Notes: generated by a model not told the origin, from the letters alone. Shown: positions 48,756-61,575, numbered from the stretch's first letter. The stretch is DNA of 64,000 bases from Mactromeris polynyma (GCA_032209605.1 JASFXZ010000001.1:23254619-23318618), one strand, 5' to 3'. Program-made: numbers and translations.

Positions 48756-51013
48756 CGCTTTACTTGGTTATGAGACATCATTGTTTGAAAGATATGCTTT
48801 ATCTGAGTCCGCAAAAATGTACAGTTTACAATGTTACAAGAACAATATTGTATGGTAGGTAAACATTATATTAAGTAAATATCTATATACATTGTATTTA
48901 TATTACATATTAGTATGCACTTGTGCACAATTTGATATAATTCATTGAATAAGGCATACAGTTGCACAATAACATTAAAATAAATGATAGTTTGTATTTC
49001 TGTTAGTTAAAAATTCCAAGGTTTAATGACTCTCCTTACGTCGAAATTTAGTTTCCCTGTGCTATTGATGATTTGTACTTACTACTTATACGTCTAAGAA
49101 TGACTGCAGTACTATGTACTTTTTGCCCAATGCAACACTAAGATAATTGAAGAGCAATTAATAATGTCAGGAAAGTTAATCTGATATATGATTATTCCAT
49201 CATTTATACTACAGAATCCAAAGATCTGCAGATTTCCGTCGTGGCAATTCTATGACAATAATCTTTTAACCAGAAAAAGGTCCATGGTTCGGCTCATCAT
49301 TGAATATTTGGCCTAGAAAAAGCAGTAAAAGAAATCCACAGGAGATGGAAACGAACAATTGAAGAGCAACCTAGCTGAAATTTATCATGTGGTAAATATA
49401 TACACCGCTCGTTGTGGTGTCATGCCTGATGTATGTTTCTGTCTCACTTGCTAGTTTATTGTTTTGATGTTTTATTGTTCTACACATTCTTTACTTTATA
49501 TAGTTACCAAATGATTAGCGTTTAGAAGATTTCGATGTCTTGCGGAAGTAGCCTATAAACCGCTACTCTTGTTTGAATTTAATGCACATTTATTATTTAT
49601 TGCGTAAGTCTGTTTAACATTTAGGAACTACTCATTTATTCGATGTTTACTTTACATTTAAATACCTATATGTTGATTTTCACAAAACATTAAAAGATGG
49701 TTAATTTGATAATGATTATAAGGAACCTGAAGTGTAATAGAAATTATATTCATCTGAACTCTATATTTACATTAATTCTATTTAAGCTGAAAGTATACAA
49801 GTATTTAACAATTGAAGCCACTGGATCAGTACAGATACTGTCTCAATGTAACGCACAGTGTTCAGAAATTAAACGCAAACTGGCGGAGGAGGGTTTCCCG
49901 GGCGTAAATGTCAACTCAATTGTTTCGAGTCAAGGTATGGTACCCGTCTCAATTACATTACTAAATGGAGCATACCCTGCTCCTAATGTTTCACTTATAT
50001 AAAACTTCTATAATTTCTCTTACATGCGATAAATATAATACTAGATAATGTTTAATTTTGTACAGAAGGTCAATAACAGATATTCCTATAACTGAAATCA
50101 CTGTCTACTGAATAAAATGCGGTGTGGTATTAAAAGAAGTGTATCTTTTTCAGGAGGTGAATGGGACATTATATTCAGTACAGTTTGCTCGCTTCCAGAC
50201 TACAAAATTGAAAGAAACCCATCACGTGGCTGGTGCAAGGACAACCTTGGGCTCATGACTGACCAAAATCAAGTGAATGTAGCATTGACAAGAGCAAGGA
50301 AAGGTCTTATACTCATTGGTAAATACAATTATGTTATTAAATAATGATATTGTACAATTATAGACATTTCCGTGGTTGTCTGAAATATGCACATAAAATA
50401 TTATTTACCAATGCGATAGCAGAGGTTTTGTGTTCTGAGCTTATGTAGCTCAGCTTCAGACAAATGGGCAAACCGAAGTTTATCTATTATTTATACTTAC
50501 CTGTCGTATGGTAATGACGTGAAGTGATTTCTAATTGAATCGCTTGAATGCACTAATGATGGTCATCCGGAAACCAACATCGGCAATTCCGTAGCGTTCG
50601 TCAAATACCGACTGGCATATAAGGAAAACTCATGGACCATTCAGAATCAGGATTCAATAAACGATGTAATAATTCATTTTAATTATGCATTTTGTTCCGG
50701 CATTATTTTCCCATTTTATTTTGTAGAGTACAGTACTGATGTTGGGGATTAGTTGTTCTTCACCTTTACAATTACAACAGTTTTAACAATGGAATCCGTA
50801 TTTTGAATTTTAGGCAATAAGAATATGTTAACCTGTGACCTTGTGTGGAGACACTTAATCAGTCATTATGAAAATAATGGGTGTGTCAAAACAGCGGAAG
50901 AATTTCCACCCCCGATTACCAGCACAAGACGTGAACGAATGAAAAGAAATGTGTGCGAGAATCATCTAAGAAAGGGCGAATCCAAGCATGAAAAGGGAAA
51001 TGTCAACTCTTAA
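48756..51013 (+). pseudogene. HELZ2-like copy D: decayed helicase 3' half
   Basis: This copy starts abruptly inside the exon that carries motifs II-IV (48756-48855). Exon equivalents follow at 49215-49391, 49787-49934, 50154-50318 and 50814-51013. It is nearly identical to copy A in exons and introns, including QYCM in place of QYRM. Lesions: a one-base loss before GTACAG at about 48816, an extra A in the ACCAGAAAAAGG run near 49270-49281, and a deletion of about 70-80 bp at about 49340. The next exon reads Cys instead of Tyr in SQYNAQ. A 3-bp deletion lies near 50167, and the last exon ends early. There is no ATP-binding motif and no upstream exon, so it cannot encode a helicase. Confidence 0.9.
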
Positions 51014-51295
51014 GGACGAAAAGCAATGAAAGCGCGCTCATCGCAGATACCGTCGACACAGACGTGAAAAGGCTAAATAGTTATATATTTACAACAAAAG
51101 GCTTTTAGTGTTCCGAGTATGTTTATTAAAACATAAATGATGGAGCAATAAAGTAAAGTTTGTAAAAAGTGAAATTTTAGCTTTTGCAAGACTTTTATCA
51201 TGCAATTTAATGTGCTATATATAATTTGAATTAATTTTTGAAAATTGCATTTCTTGTGTTGGAATATTGTATTATATTTTGTTTGTTTTGTATTC

Positions 51296-51625
51296 TAATA
51301 TGTATTTTCGAAAGTGGTTTCAGGATTAAACAGATGTCCATTCGCCGGAACCCCAGAATCATGATTCTTTATGATAATGCCAGTGTCCATAAAACATGGA
51401 CCGTAACTCTGTACCTGAACGAAAATGAAATTAGATATTACCCACATCCAGCAAACAGTCCTGATCTAACCCTTTTGGTTATTTCTAAAACTTATATATA
51501 AATTATAGCCCGTCTGAAGCACTTTCGGGTTTTTGGATATACAGAGATAAGATTATCATACAGTATTGCAGTAATGGTTCAGGGGACAACAACTATGCAT
51601 AGAAAGAAGTGGTGAATAACTGGAG
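51296..51625 (+). pseudogene. mariner-like transposase fragment
   Basis: The C-terminal catalytic part is readable: ILYDNASVHKTWTV (second catalytic Asp with the DNA.xxH context), then YYPHPANSPDLTL, the mariner HPPYSPDL motif. After a stop, the same frame continues with ARLKHFRVFGY, resembling the PxLKxxL-F region. It starts mid-gene at the TTTTCAGGATTAAAC junction. It is inactive. The same fragment is longer at 62640-63200. Confidence 0.8.
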
Positions 51626-51689
51626 ACTGTATGTATATATGACTTACTCTACAGACAAATAACTGCGAAAAGTATGTGGTTTCATTATT

Positions 51690-51965
51690 TAATGAACTGC
51701 CCTCGTGTCAAATAATGACCAGTACTCGAATGAAAAAGTGAAGAGCCCTCGTATGAAATAATGAGCAGTCTTCGTATGAAATAATGAGCAGTCTTCGTAT
51801 GAAATAATGAGCAGTCTTCGTATGAAATACTGAGCAGTCTACATATGAAATAATGAGCAGTCTTCGTAAGAAATAAAGAGCAGTCTTCGTAAGAAATAAT
51901 GAGCAGCCCTCGTGTCAAATAATGAACACTACTCGTATGAAATAATGATCATTCTTCGTATAAAT
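51690..51965. repeat. minisatellite, 23-bp unit, about 12 copies
   Basis: The unit ATGAGCAGTCTTCGTATGAAATA repeats with variants (CCTCGTGTCAAATAATGA at both ends). The same array recurs at 63270-63690, after the same mariner fragment, so it was copied as part of a larger unit. Confidence 0.9.
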
Positions 51966-52570
51966 AAAACAAATGAACCGTCCTTGAATTTAGTTTTTTA
52001 GTCCAGTATCATGTTTGTTTTGGTAGCAACAAAATTATCAGGCATGACACCTAACTGGACATACATGTTAATTATCCACGTCGATGTTTTTTCTTTCTTA
52101 ATATCCAAGCCTAAAAGACGTACGTTCTACCATGTAGCTAATGCATATTTCATTTCTTTACTGGTCAAGAGTGCTAACCCGCCAGTACTATTTCACATAG
52201 TTTCTATATTGCTGAATACGTTCGTAAATGTGTACATTGATAAACTTGTAAAAACACATGGCAAGGCTATCGCCTTAATAGTGTCCTGTTGTCGAGATAA
52301 CACATACTGGTCAAAAGAGTTGACCCGCCAGTTCATAATTTGAGAATCTTCACTGCATTATAACATAGTTATATGATACAATGGACGTCATTTTGAGCTT
52401 TGTACATAAACTATTTTCGGTTGTTTGATTCATTTGAATAATAAAAGTTGTTGCTATTGCAATACAAATCAACTTATCGTGTTATACTTATACGGATTAA
52501 CTCTATACACTGTATAGTAAATTCGTAGATTTTTGATGATGTTTTACATTCCGGTAAATGCAAGCAAAAT
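51966..52570. other. flank of the 23-bp array, duplicated at 63690-64000
   Basis: The sequence from GTCCAGTATCATGTTTG to about 52222 is repeated at the right edge of the window. An open frame of 110 codons (52011-52343) resembles no known protein. The repeat copy shows frame-disturbing differences, so I do not call it a gene. A motif TTACTGGTCAAGAGTGCTAACCC recurs in altered form at about 52307. Confidence 0.5.
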
Positions 52571-53737
52571 TCTGCTAAGTATTTTTTAATATCAAAAGTA
52601 TTTTTGGAAAGGAAAGAAAGTAAACTAGCTTATGCTATCGAGTTTATTTCAAAAAAATATAAAAAAAACTCGATTTTACGTACTCACCCCTTATTTCTGT
52701 TGTTGTTATTTTAGAATAAAAACTTAAGTGTAAGTTGTTGTTTTTTTAATCTCTCGATAGCATGAGGAAGATTGGAATATTATCGTTGCATACATGTGTT
52801 TCTTTTCCAAATAAACGCCTGTGCAATTAGCACGTGTTTCCGGACAACATGTACCATTTGACAGTACATAAATTTCAAATAACTTCATAATTTTTACAAA
52901 ATTATAGCAGTATTAGTTGAAGGACTGTATACAATAAAACAGTATACTTCTCATCATGCTGTATCGTGTAGATAATTATTGCTAAAAAGCAAATATTCCT
53001 ATTACCGTCTGCCTTTATCGCCTTAAATTGATATTCAATTAGTGTTCAAAGTGGTTTTGTCAACGTACCGGCATTAATGCATTGTTCACTTTCCCAACAA
53101 TGGGTTACATTTAATTGAATAAATATGGATACCATTAATTGTTGTTTGCTTAGTATTCACTATTTGCTATCCATTGCTTTTAAATCACTGGAGATACCAA
53201 TACTCGGTTGATGTATTAACCATTTTTGACAGCTAGTATTTACTCTAAAAGGGAACTTCGAAATCCGAAACGAATTGACTGGACTACGTATAATGTACAT
53301 AAGTTATGTTGATATCGATTGTAATTAAACGCGAAACCTTATTCGTGATAATACAAGTAAGAGATGGCTCGTTGTGTAGTGTTGAATGGTTTACGCAATT
53401 ATTTAGTCTTAACTTTTTTACTTTAGTACCCAAAGATCAGTGTGTCACCGTAAGATTAACATATTGTGTCGAAACTTGGACTTTTTTAGGTACATTGGAA
53501 ACATTCTCCTAGTGTATATGATACGTATGCAACATTATCTTAGTGAATTTGACGTATTTGCAATTTTCTCTTACTGAATTCGTCATACATTCAACATTTC
53601 CTGTAAGTGAATTGGACATTAGACAACAATCTCCCAGTGAATTTGCATTTAATTTAACATTCTCTTAGCGTATTGACATATATGAATGTAAATAAACACC
53701 ATTCTAGTGAATTTTGCGAGGACTATAAAATCTGAAT

Positions 53738-54882
53738 ATGGGTCATTTGCTTGGCCTGGAAATATGCGTACTGTTGCTATCTACTGAATGTATATATTGC
53801 CAAACATATGAACAAGCTGACACATTAATGAATGGTTTACTAACAGGATACAATAAGCACATTTTGCCATGTAGGAACCAGACATCTGCGATTAGCGTGA
53901 ATGTCTTTTTAATGGTTTACTCAGTACCGGACATTGATATGATCAACGGATTAATCACATTCTCGGTAGGGTTTTTGGCGTCTTGGAATGACGAACATTT
54001 AGTTTGGAACTCTTCCGATTATGGCGGGCTGAGACAGATGACATTTCAAAGCGACATGGTATGGACCCCTGGTTTTCTTATTGCATCAAGCTTTGACCAG
54101 ACTGTAATTGGGTCTCATAACATTGACAAAAGCCTTTCGACAAACAACATTGTTGGATTACAATTAGCGACCGTAGTTACACTTCAAATAAAGTATCGTT
54201 TGAATTAAATACGGGATTTCCCTCCGGTGGACTTTATACCGACAGTGTGACCCTGAGCGAATGGCATCTGGAAGAAACTTGGGTCGAAATAAGCAATACT
54301 GATAAATTTCCTTATGTAAGATACCATTTTAAACTAACACGTCAGTCGTCATTTTATGTTCTGACTACAATTCTACCGCTTACTCTTATTGGATTTCAAG
54401 TTCCGTTTGTGTTTCTAATACCTAGCGAAACAGGTGAACGCATTGGTTTCTCCGTTACAATGATGTTGTCCATGGCTGTATTTATGACAGTTATATCCGA
54501 CAGTATACCAAGCACCACTAATCCGGTTGCATTGATTTGTGGATATGTGATGATGTTGACACTTTCAAGTGTTGCTGTGACCACGATGACCATACTAAAT
54601 CTTCGATTGTACCATAGAAATAACAAAATAAAAGTTGGTTCATGGTGGAAAATGCTCCACAATCTGGCTAATAAAAAGACGGAAAATATTGATGGCGAAA
54701 CGAGTGTAGAAGATGATATGAAAGTGTCCCAAGTGGTGGCCAATGAAAGGGAAGATAATGTGCAGTGGGTGGACATTAGTCAAAGTGCTGACCGAATTTT
54801 GTTTATTGTAACAGCATTTTGTATCTATGCTTCGTCCATTGGTTTTCTACTGTATCTTCTAACTGCTTCGAAATACCCATAA
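53738..54882 (+). pseudogene. intronless nicotinic acetylcholine receptor-like subunit, pseudogene 2
   Basis: This is the second copy of the receptor gene, with the same signal peptide, binding domain and four membrane segments. Both nonsense codons of the first copy are sense codons here (Leu and Trp). An 82-bp deletion, corresponding to 11035-11116 of the first copy and lying at about 54129 here, removes the first Cys of the Cys-loop and shifts the frame, so 53738-54190 and 54230-54882 are read in different frames. The cytoplasmic loop is also shorter than in copy 1. The later part, TM1 to TM4, is open. It cannot make a normal receptor as it stands. Confidence 0.85.
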
Positions 54883-56351
54883 TACAAGTAAAGCAAGGTT
54901 CTCGGCGCTGTTTCCAAGTACGTTTGAACAAATGCCTACTTAAGAGGTCCGTTGGCACAAACCACAAAATGGCCATATTGCAGTTCCTCAGGTTTAGATA
55001 TATGACTACCTACTCTACTCTTCATACACGCTACCATTTATCACGTTAAGATATTACTGATTTGTCTACCGCTAGTTAACATTCGGTGGGTGGGGTATGG
55101 TACATATCGTAGTTTACCTGTTATTTAAACATTGTATGTAGTGTTTCAAATACGAAACTTGCATTCATTAGGTAGAACTTTATCTTTAGAATTAACAAGT
55201 TTACCTTTATTTATCTATCTCACTATTAACTCAGAGTTTATTTCTGTTGTATACACACATGTTGTTATTTTCTAATTGTAAGTAGACCGGACATGACATC
55301 ACACCGCGCGTGTGCGTTGTTTGTAAACAAACGCTCATTGTCAGAAGCTGTTTAATTTCTCGTTTGTCTTCTATCTTTTTATTCTGCTTGGAAAACATGT
55401 CTTTCCACAGGTAATTGACGTATTTTACATTTTTCTTTGTATTAACAGCCAAATTTAACTGAGTTTCATACAATTTTAGAGTTTTATCAGCAGAATAATG
55501 CGGGCTTATTCATGTATCTTCTGCGATGTTCCGCCGTTTCCTCTTATTTCTGCGGTCGGCGGAATTCCACGGAATTGGCGGGTATAAACATGTGGAAGCA
55601 TTCTCTTCATCCGATACTGCGCAAAATTGCCTATATAGAACTATGAAGGATTTTAGCTTTAAATTAGTATAACTTTTTATCCGTTAAAGATATCAAATAA
55701 ATGCAAACTGTTGTGGAATGCTTCAATATTCCACTTTCATTCAAATATTTTACCTTTTATTTGAAATAAAAGTAAATGGTATTTTTTTAACTTTAAAACA
55801 GTTACCAGTGCTATATAATATACATAGGCGAAAACAATTTACTCTGAAATTAACTTAATGTCATTTAAAAACGGTTAATGATATTAACAAAATGCAAATG
55901 GTCTCATAAACCATAATTATTTCTCTGTCAATTGGTATTATTTTGTGAAAATATTTAAAGAAGAAAATGGTATTTTTTACACTTTAAAATTATATAGTAT
56001 GTTTTTTACCCCGTTCAGAAATGTTCGGAAGACCATCCGAGTATGACCGAGTATGATCGAAGTTTTATGGCACTTGATCTCTGGATGGTCACGCTAGGGG
56101 TCCAGCAGCGATAATACAAGCTGTTAATTAACAATAAGTGCGCTTTATAGGACATAATTTGGGGGAAATGTAACTTTTTATATAGAGCCTTGAAATAAAA
56201 TATTGGTTTGGTTCATTATAGGGTGACAATATATTGATTTTTTATTATGTCAAGGTGTGAAATTTAAAACAGTATAATTCGACTACAATAAATATATTTT
56301 TTTATGATATTGTTTAACTTTATATTTAAAAGTGAAAATTATGATATTAAT

Positions 56352-56529
56352 GCTATTAATATTGTAAAATACAGATGTACACAATAATTTAGACAAATAG
56401 CCTGCATAACTTATATCAAAGACCTAAATACCACAGATGCGCTATTAATATTGTAAAATACAGATGTACACAATAATTTAGACAAATAGCCTGCATAACT
56501 TATATCAAAGACCTAAATACCACAGATGC
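56352..56529. repeat. two-copy tandem repeat, 89-bp period
   Basis: The segment from GCTATTAATATTGTAAAATA to the CAGATGC before 56441 is repeated exactly one period later. It includes the end sequence of the neighbouring transposon, so the duplication copied the transposon's first bases together with its flank. Confidence 0.85.
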
Positions 56530-58073
56530 GCTACTCGGCCAGATATCGTAAAATCTCTCGGAAAAGTTACCAGTATTTTTCCATTAGTTATTTTGTGGTA
56601 TTTAGGTCTTTGCCCATATCCACTTACAAATAATGGACAAGTAATTTGGTTATATTACAATAGATTACACTAAGAAAAGTATAAAACTAAAACGTCTTGA
56701 CTTTGGACAATACTACATCATGTACAATTATAAGTACATGGTTATATACCGAATTTGAAGACTCCTAAGTAAGCAGCAATTTGATTACTAGAACGAAGAA
56801 TGTCACACGATGAACTACAAATGAAACCCTATCAGTGACGGACAGCAGATCGCATTAACTGATATCAGAAGTAACAACGCTTCAAAGACAAATGACATGA
56901 TTCATAATGTAATTATGTAGCGATTAGCTTCCATATACACGTTCCACTGCAAAATATCATGTATTCAATCGTCTTTGTTTGATCAACTGTATAGTGTTTT
57001 TGAATGACATTGAGCGTACATAATTATACACAGACACGAACATATGACTACCCATACAGAACATAAACTTCTTGAGATAGAGATCACTGTGGATTGCAAT
57101 TCAGTTTGATCAACTATATTATATGTTTTTGAATGTCATTGAGGGTACCTATTCACAGACATGAACACCTGATACCAGATCTGTAATTAATAATTGGCGT
57201 CAAACAGTGGTTGTTAATGTAACATTCATTAAAAGAACATTAACGATAGCAATAATACAGATTGCAAAACATTATATTTTGCAATAACATGTGAACATAT
57301 TGATAAATGTAGGCACAATGACGTTTATTTGTAAACATAAAGATTTGGGTGTATAGTGATCACACTTTATTATAGTCAGTCGAACGAATTAACCTGATCT
57401 TGACCTTCTTGAAATGAATGTATTATTTAAAGATTTGCCGACTATGTCTGTTTCTGTAATCTAAGCGGACATTATCAGCCCCTTCTTCTTAAAATTAACC
57501 CGTCAAAGATGAAACTAGTACTAGTACTACTTCCATATAGCAAATTGTCTCTGGAGGTAGATTTTTTCATTACAATATTATATATTGCGTTGGTAATCTA
57601 CAGTTGTACTTACACGACTTATACTAATTAATGTTTGCTCGAATATCATTAATTAAAAACATTGTATAACATGTCTATTTTAAGCTTTTCACTAATAACG
57701 ATATGGTTTTATTACACAAAAATATTGCGTGTTCAATATTTGCAAAATTCAGTTTGTGTTATTAAGTCACTTTTATTTATTTTTCTACATATTCCCTTCA
57801 AATATTTCACAATAACTATTTTGCTAAACATTTCCCAGGCGGCTTTGATGCCTTGCATCAACTTTCTCTTGTTATATATCATTGAAAGCTTCTTTCAGTG
57901 AATAATGGTTTGAAAACTGTCCATACTGTGTTTTGAAATGCAATACAAAATGGCGCCGACTAGCAGCTTTTCAAATCTCGCGTATCGGTATCGTTTATCG
58001 CGCGTCAAGAGATCGAGCGAGACTTCATTCAATGGTCCATGTTAGTTGCTCATCTATGGTATTTAGGTCTTTG
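56506..58073. mobile_element. DNA transposon with CAAAGACC ends, non-autonomous (about 1.57 kb)
   Basis: The left end CAAAGACCTAAATACCACAG and the inverted right end CAAAGACCTAAATACCATAG agree over about 30 bp with three mismatches. Both sides carry CTTATAT as a direct 7-bp repeat (56499-56505 and 58074-58080). An additional inverted copy of the end lies at 56594-56612, making a 107-bp hairpin at the left side. The right part is richer in CpG (ATCGCGCGTC). Target duplications of 7-8 bp fit hAT- or P-like elements, but I do not recognise the family. No transposase frame remains. Confidence 0.8.
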
Positions 58074-58689
58074 CTTATATAAAATAAATTTCAAAATATA
58101 TGGTTTGATATTTTATAAGTTTTATATCGTTTTTTGCAAGATCGGTAAGTCCATGAATAATATACATTTGATACTGATTCACTTCAATAGTATGACAGAT
58201 TAGTTTGATTTGTTTGCAAACAAATGATAAAACTTATCATTTATGTCTCTGGTAATATTTGAAAATTAATGCGTCCAGATTATATTCCTAAATCATAGAC
58301 TAGTCAAGATCCGATTATAGTGCCCAAACCCTGCTTTTTAGTTGAATGTTTATTTGCAAATATATTAAACAAATACCCGAATACATGTATACACAATGCA
58401 AATCTACACAGAACAGAATACTGTATTCAAACTACAGGCTTAAGTGTTATACTTATTGTCCGGCGATTGTTCATAATATATCACAAATAAATTTGTATTT
58501 ACTATCAATTAGACAAAATCACCAATGCACCTATGATGATGGTATAATCACGGACACGGACATTTGGTCATATGTCCGTGGTATAAATAATTGCACTCCA
58601 TCATCAAAAATACAAGATCATGCTTTTAATTGTAACAGACAAAATAAGTGTCATTATAATTTCTGTTGAGAAGAGACAAATGTATGTTT

Positions 58690-59286
58690 GCAATGCTAGA
58701 AAGCTAAGTAGCTACCATAATACACAGCCTACCTTGCCGAAACAAAGTACAAGGCAAAACTTTATGATGCACAAAGAAATCAAATCCAATGTTATGTAAG
58801 ATATTGTTTATGTTGTAATTTAAATGATTTAGAAAATGAATTTCACTTCACGCGCCTATGTCCTTGTTTCGAACTTTTAGGTATGAAATATATTAAGACT
58901 TATTTATTTCAAAAAACCTATGTTTAAAGTTTTAGAATTACTTCAATCAAATGAGAAAAAAAACTTTATATACCTTGGTCTTATTCAGTAAACACGCACT
59001 TAATCAGAGGAATGTCATACTTAATGTTAGAATTAATTGAGTTCATTCCCATTTCTTTTGTTTTGTTATTATCTGTTTATACAATCACTTGTAATATTCA
59101 TCTTTATGTATGAAATGGGTAATTTATGAACAAATATTTCAATGCTATTGATGTTATTCATTAATATATGTATTAATTTTTTTCACTTTTCACATTACAT
59201 GATGATGTATTTGTGTACATAATTTGCAAACGATGATGAGCTGTAATCGCTCAAGTCGATAGTAAACTTTATGTTCTGTTCTGTTC
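58690..59286 (+). mobile_element. 3' end of a non-LTR retrotransposon
   Basis: A short frame at 58790-58924 encodes a Cys-rich segment followed by LENEFHF, LCPCFELL and KYIKTYL. This matches the pattern (C..C ... E.EFHF ... CP ... Y) that closes the ORF2 protein of several animal non-LTR elements. The 3' end ATGAGCTGTAATCGCTCAAG ... AAACTTTATG with TTCTG repeats (59272-59286) is a form I know from bivalve LINE copies. The reverse transcriptase is missing; 5'-truncated and dead. Confidence 0.7.
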
Positions 59287-60484
59287 ATGATTCAATATAT
59301 TTATTTCGAAAGAGCCTACAATAAGTATCATGAATGTATAATACATTCTGATAAATTAGTACTGCCCGGGGCAATTTCATTATGCAGGCTAAACACTGCG
59401 GGGTGGCTAATTAAGTCGCGAACGATAATGATCATGAAATCATATCATAAAATGGTAAATCACGGAGGCTTCCGAGTGTTTCCGAATGTTTCCGACCACC
59501 GTGTCCACTGATTAGCGACACACACATCGATATATATCGGCTAATCTGATGATGAAGATTCTTCGGTATGAGGGCATGTTTTTAACATTTTTGGGAGTTC
59601 AGACTAGGATTTTTCACTTTAGAGCTTCATTATTTTCATTTGTTAATTTAATCGGCTTAAGTTTTGCTATTTGTTTTGTCTGAGATATATTGACTTTGTT
59701 TGTAATAAGCTACTTGATACATTGTTGTATTTATTTCATCTATTGAGTAGATATAGACAACTTATCTACTGCTATTTATTTAATATAATAAACAATGTTT
59801 ACTGAACTGAAATTTATTCATTCGTAATTATTATTTATCCTTTTTAGTTGATAAACTGTGTCGTTGATCGGCCTCCAATTGATCGTGATCGCCGGACAAT
59901 ATCGCTTGGTTTACCTGTAGTTATGCACATGAGTTTATATATAAAAAAAGAACAATGCATTACATTGCTGATTTTAAATTTACATTCTTGTTCGTGTGTG
60001 CTTGTGTGTGCGAGTCATTGTGCATTTAAAAGTTATGAAATACAGAAGGTAGTGGGTGATATGGTAGTACATGGTAGATCCTACAAGTTTTGTTGTTCCT
60101 CTGGGACTATACTAATATGGTATTGGTGTATACAATTATATGATAGCATTCTCTTTCTTTTGTAATGTCACTTTTTGACCGAAAAATCAGTAATATTCAT
60201 CAATTAGATAATTATTTTAAACCCTTAGTATGATATTGTTTATACTGATTCATGCGCATGGAGCTAAAATGTATCAAACTCCAAGCAGAGTTGTCGTTCG
60301 TTGTTTATGTGTAATACCTCTTCTACTTTGTGGATAATAAATTGCATTGACATTTTGTTTGCTTTAAACTACTGGGGTTATACATGTACATGAGGAATGA
60401 AATTAAAGAAAACACGCGTGTCTTGAGGAAAGGAACATGATGAAAATTGTAAATATGTACTTATCACAGGATCGTAGTGATATA

Positions 60485-60891
60485 CAGTTAAACCTCATTT
60501 GAAGACCACCTCAATAATAATACCAAAAATGTCAAGTCCATTTTCACTGTTTTGCTCTTTATTCAAACTCGATGTCGTCTTATTTCAACACGGTATATCG
60601 ATATCTGCACTTAAAATGATCATTTTACTATTTTCTTTATTTCCTCTCTATCATCCTTTGATAAGCAAATTTGAATTAGAGTATATTTAAGTATCCATGT
60701 TAAACTGAGTGTCGCCTATTATGTTAATGAAAACTGAACATAATGTTTATTTTGAACATTGACCATTACAATATATTTCAAATGTGTGTTGTATATTACT
60801 ATGTTGTGAAATAAAACTTCTTCTTCATATCAAGACCACCTCATTAACAAGACCAGTTTTCAAGGGTAGTCGTATTGTTGAGGTTTTACTG
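60485..60891. mobile_element. Tigger-like MITE (unit 2 copy)
   Basis: The ends CAGTTAAACCTCA and TGAGGTTTTACTG are flanked by TA at 60483-60484 and 60892-60893. It is the counterpart of the element at 13610-13985 and is slightly longer (407 bp), keeping the AAGACCACCTCATTAAC stretch lost there. Confidence 0.75.
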
Positions 60892-61375
60892 TATCTGTGA
60901 GATAGACGTGCACAACGACTTGAATGAATATGGCGTTAGATTGTAAGAAACATTTCTAAGGAAATGTGAAACTGTAAACTGGAATCCACTTTATAGGAAG
61001 ACTTGGAATATAATAACGTTATAACATTGGTTTATTGCAGCAGAACAAATACGAAACGTTTGAAATCTTTGCAAAAGCCATAGTAGATCTAATTGTCCAA
61101 TAATGTCAATAGGCGACATTTCGGACAATCTGTCGAAAAGACAAAGTTTGAAGTTAAATATTATGAGTTTAACGTCCATTGTACTTTTTTAGACGGAAAC
61201 TTAGTAAACACCTATTAGTTTCTAAAAGAGTTGTTCAAGTTTCGTTTAAGGAAGTGCGATGGTGTATTTTACCGGTGACAATGTAAACTTTTCTCATGCT
61301 GTGTACGCGTTGTAAATCAGTAATATGTCACACGTCGATTACCTGTCCAATTGATTTATATAGTTCCTCGTGTTT

Positions 61376-61575
61376 ATAATGGGTGTGTCAAATCAGCGGA
61401 AGAATTTACACCCCCGATTACTAGCACAAGACGTAAACGAATGAAAGGAAATGTGTGCGAGAATCATCTAAGAAATGACGAATCCAAGCACGGAAAGTGA
61501 AAGGTCAAATATTTAGGGCGAAAAGCAATGAAAGCCCGCTCATCGCAGACACCGTCGACACAGACGTGAAAAAGC
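61376..61575 (+). pseudogene. HELZ2-like copy E: fragment of last exon
   Basis: The sequence TAATGGGTGTGTCAAATCAG onward matches the last exon of copies A and D, starting mid-exon. It has TGA at about 61497-61499 and the same 3' flank (AGCGTTTAGTGTTCCGAGTA). There is no other exon upstream; the junction at about 61302-61376 is with the end of unit 2. It marks the beginning of a third duplicated unit. Confidence 0.85.

Larger units (their letters stand above)
55588..59570. other. about 4-kb segment present only in unit 2
   Basis: In unit 1 the flanking sequences are directly adjacent (GGTATAAAAGAGCATGTTTT at about 12652). Here they are separated by this segment, which contains an inverted-repeat element, a LINE 3' end and otherwise AT-rich DNA without a gene. 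Either it was inserted in unit 2 or deleted from unit 1; the transposon content favours insertion. Confidence 0.65.
48756..61302 (+). repeat. segmental duplication, unit 2
   Basis: This is the counterpart of 6591-14403. It differs by mariner and minisatellite DNA at about 51270-52570, an extra segment of about 4 kb at 55588-59570, and a non-homologous replacement (59887-60165 here against 12995-13305 in unit 1). The left break falls in the middle of a helicase exon, so the duplication boundary is not related to gene structure. Confidence 0.85.

Noticed and set aside
51685..51918. Minus-strand repetitive frame of 77 codons
   Set aside because: It is produced by the 23-bp minisatellite; the duplicate array at 63270 does not preserve it.
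52011..52343. 110-codon open frame after the 23-bp array
   Set aside because: No family resemblance, no splice or promoter context, and the duplicate at 63720-63960 has indels and differs in frame.
58346..58669. 107-codon frame upstream of the LINE 3' end
   Set aside because: It does not show reverse-transcriptase motifs and is not in a convincing frame with the Cys-rich ORF2 end; left unassigned.
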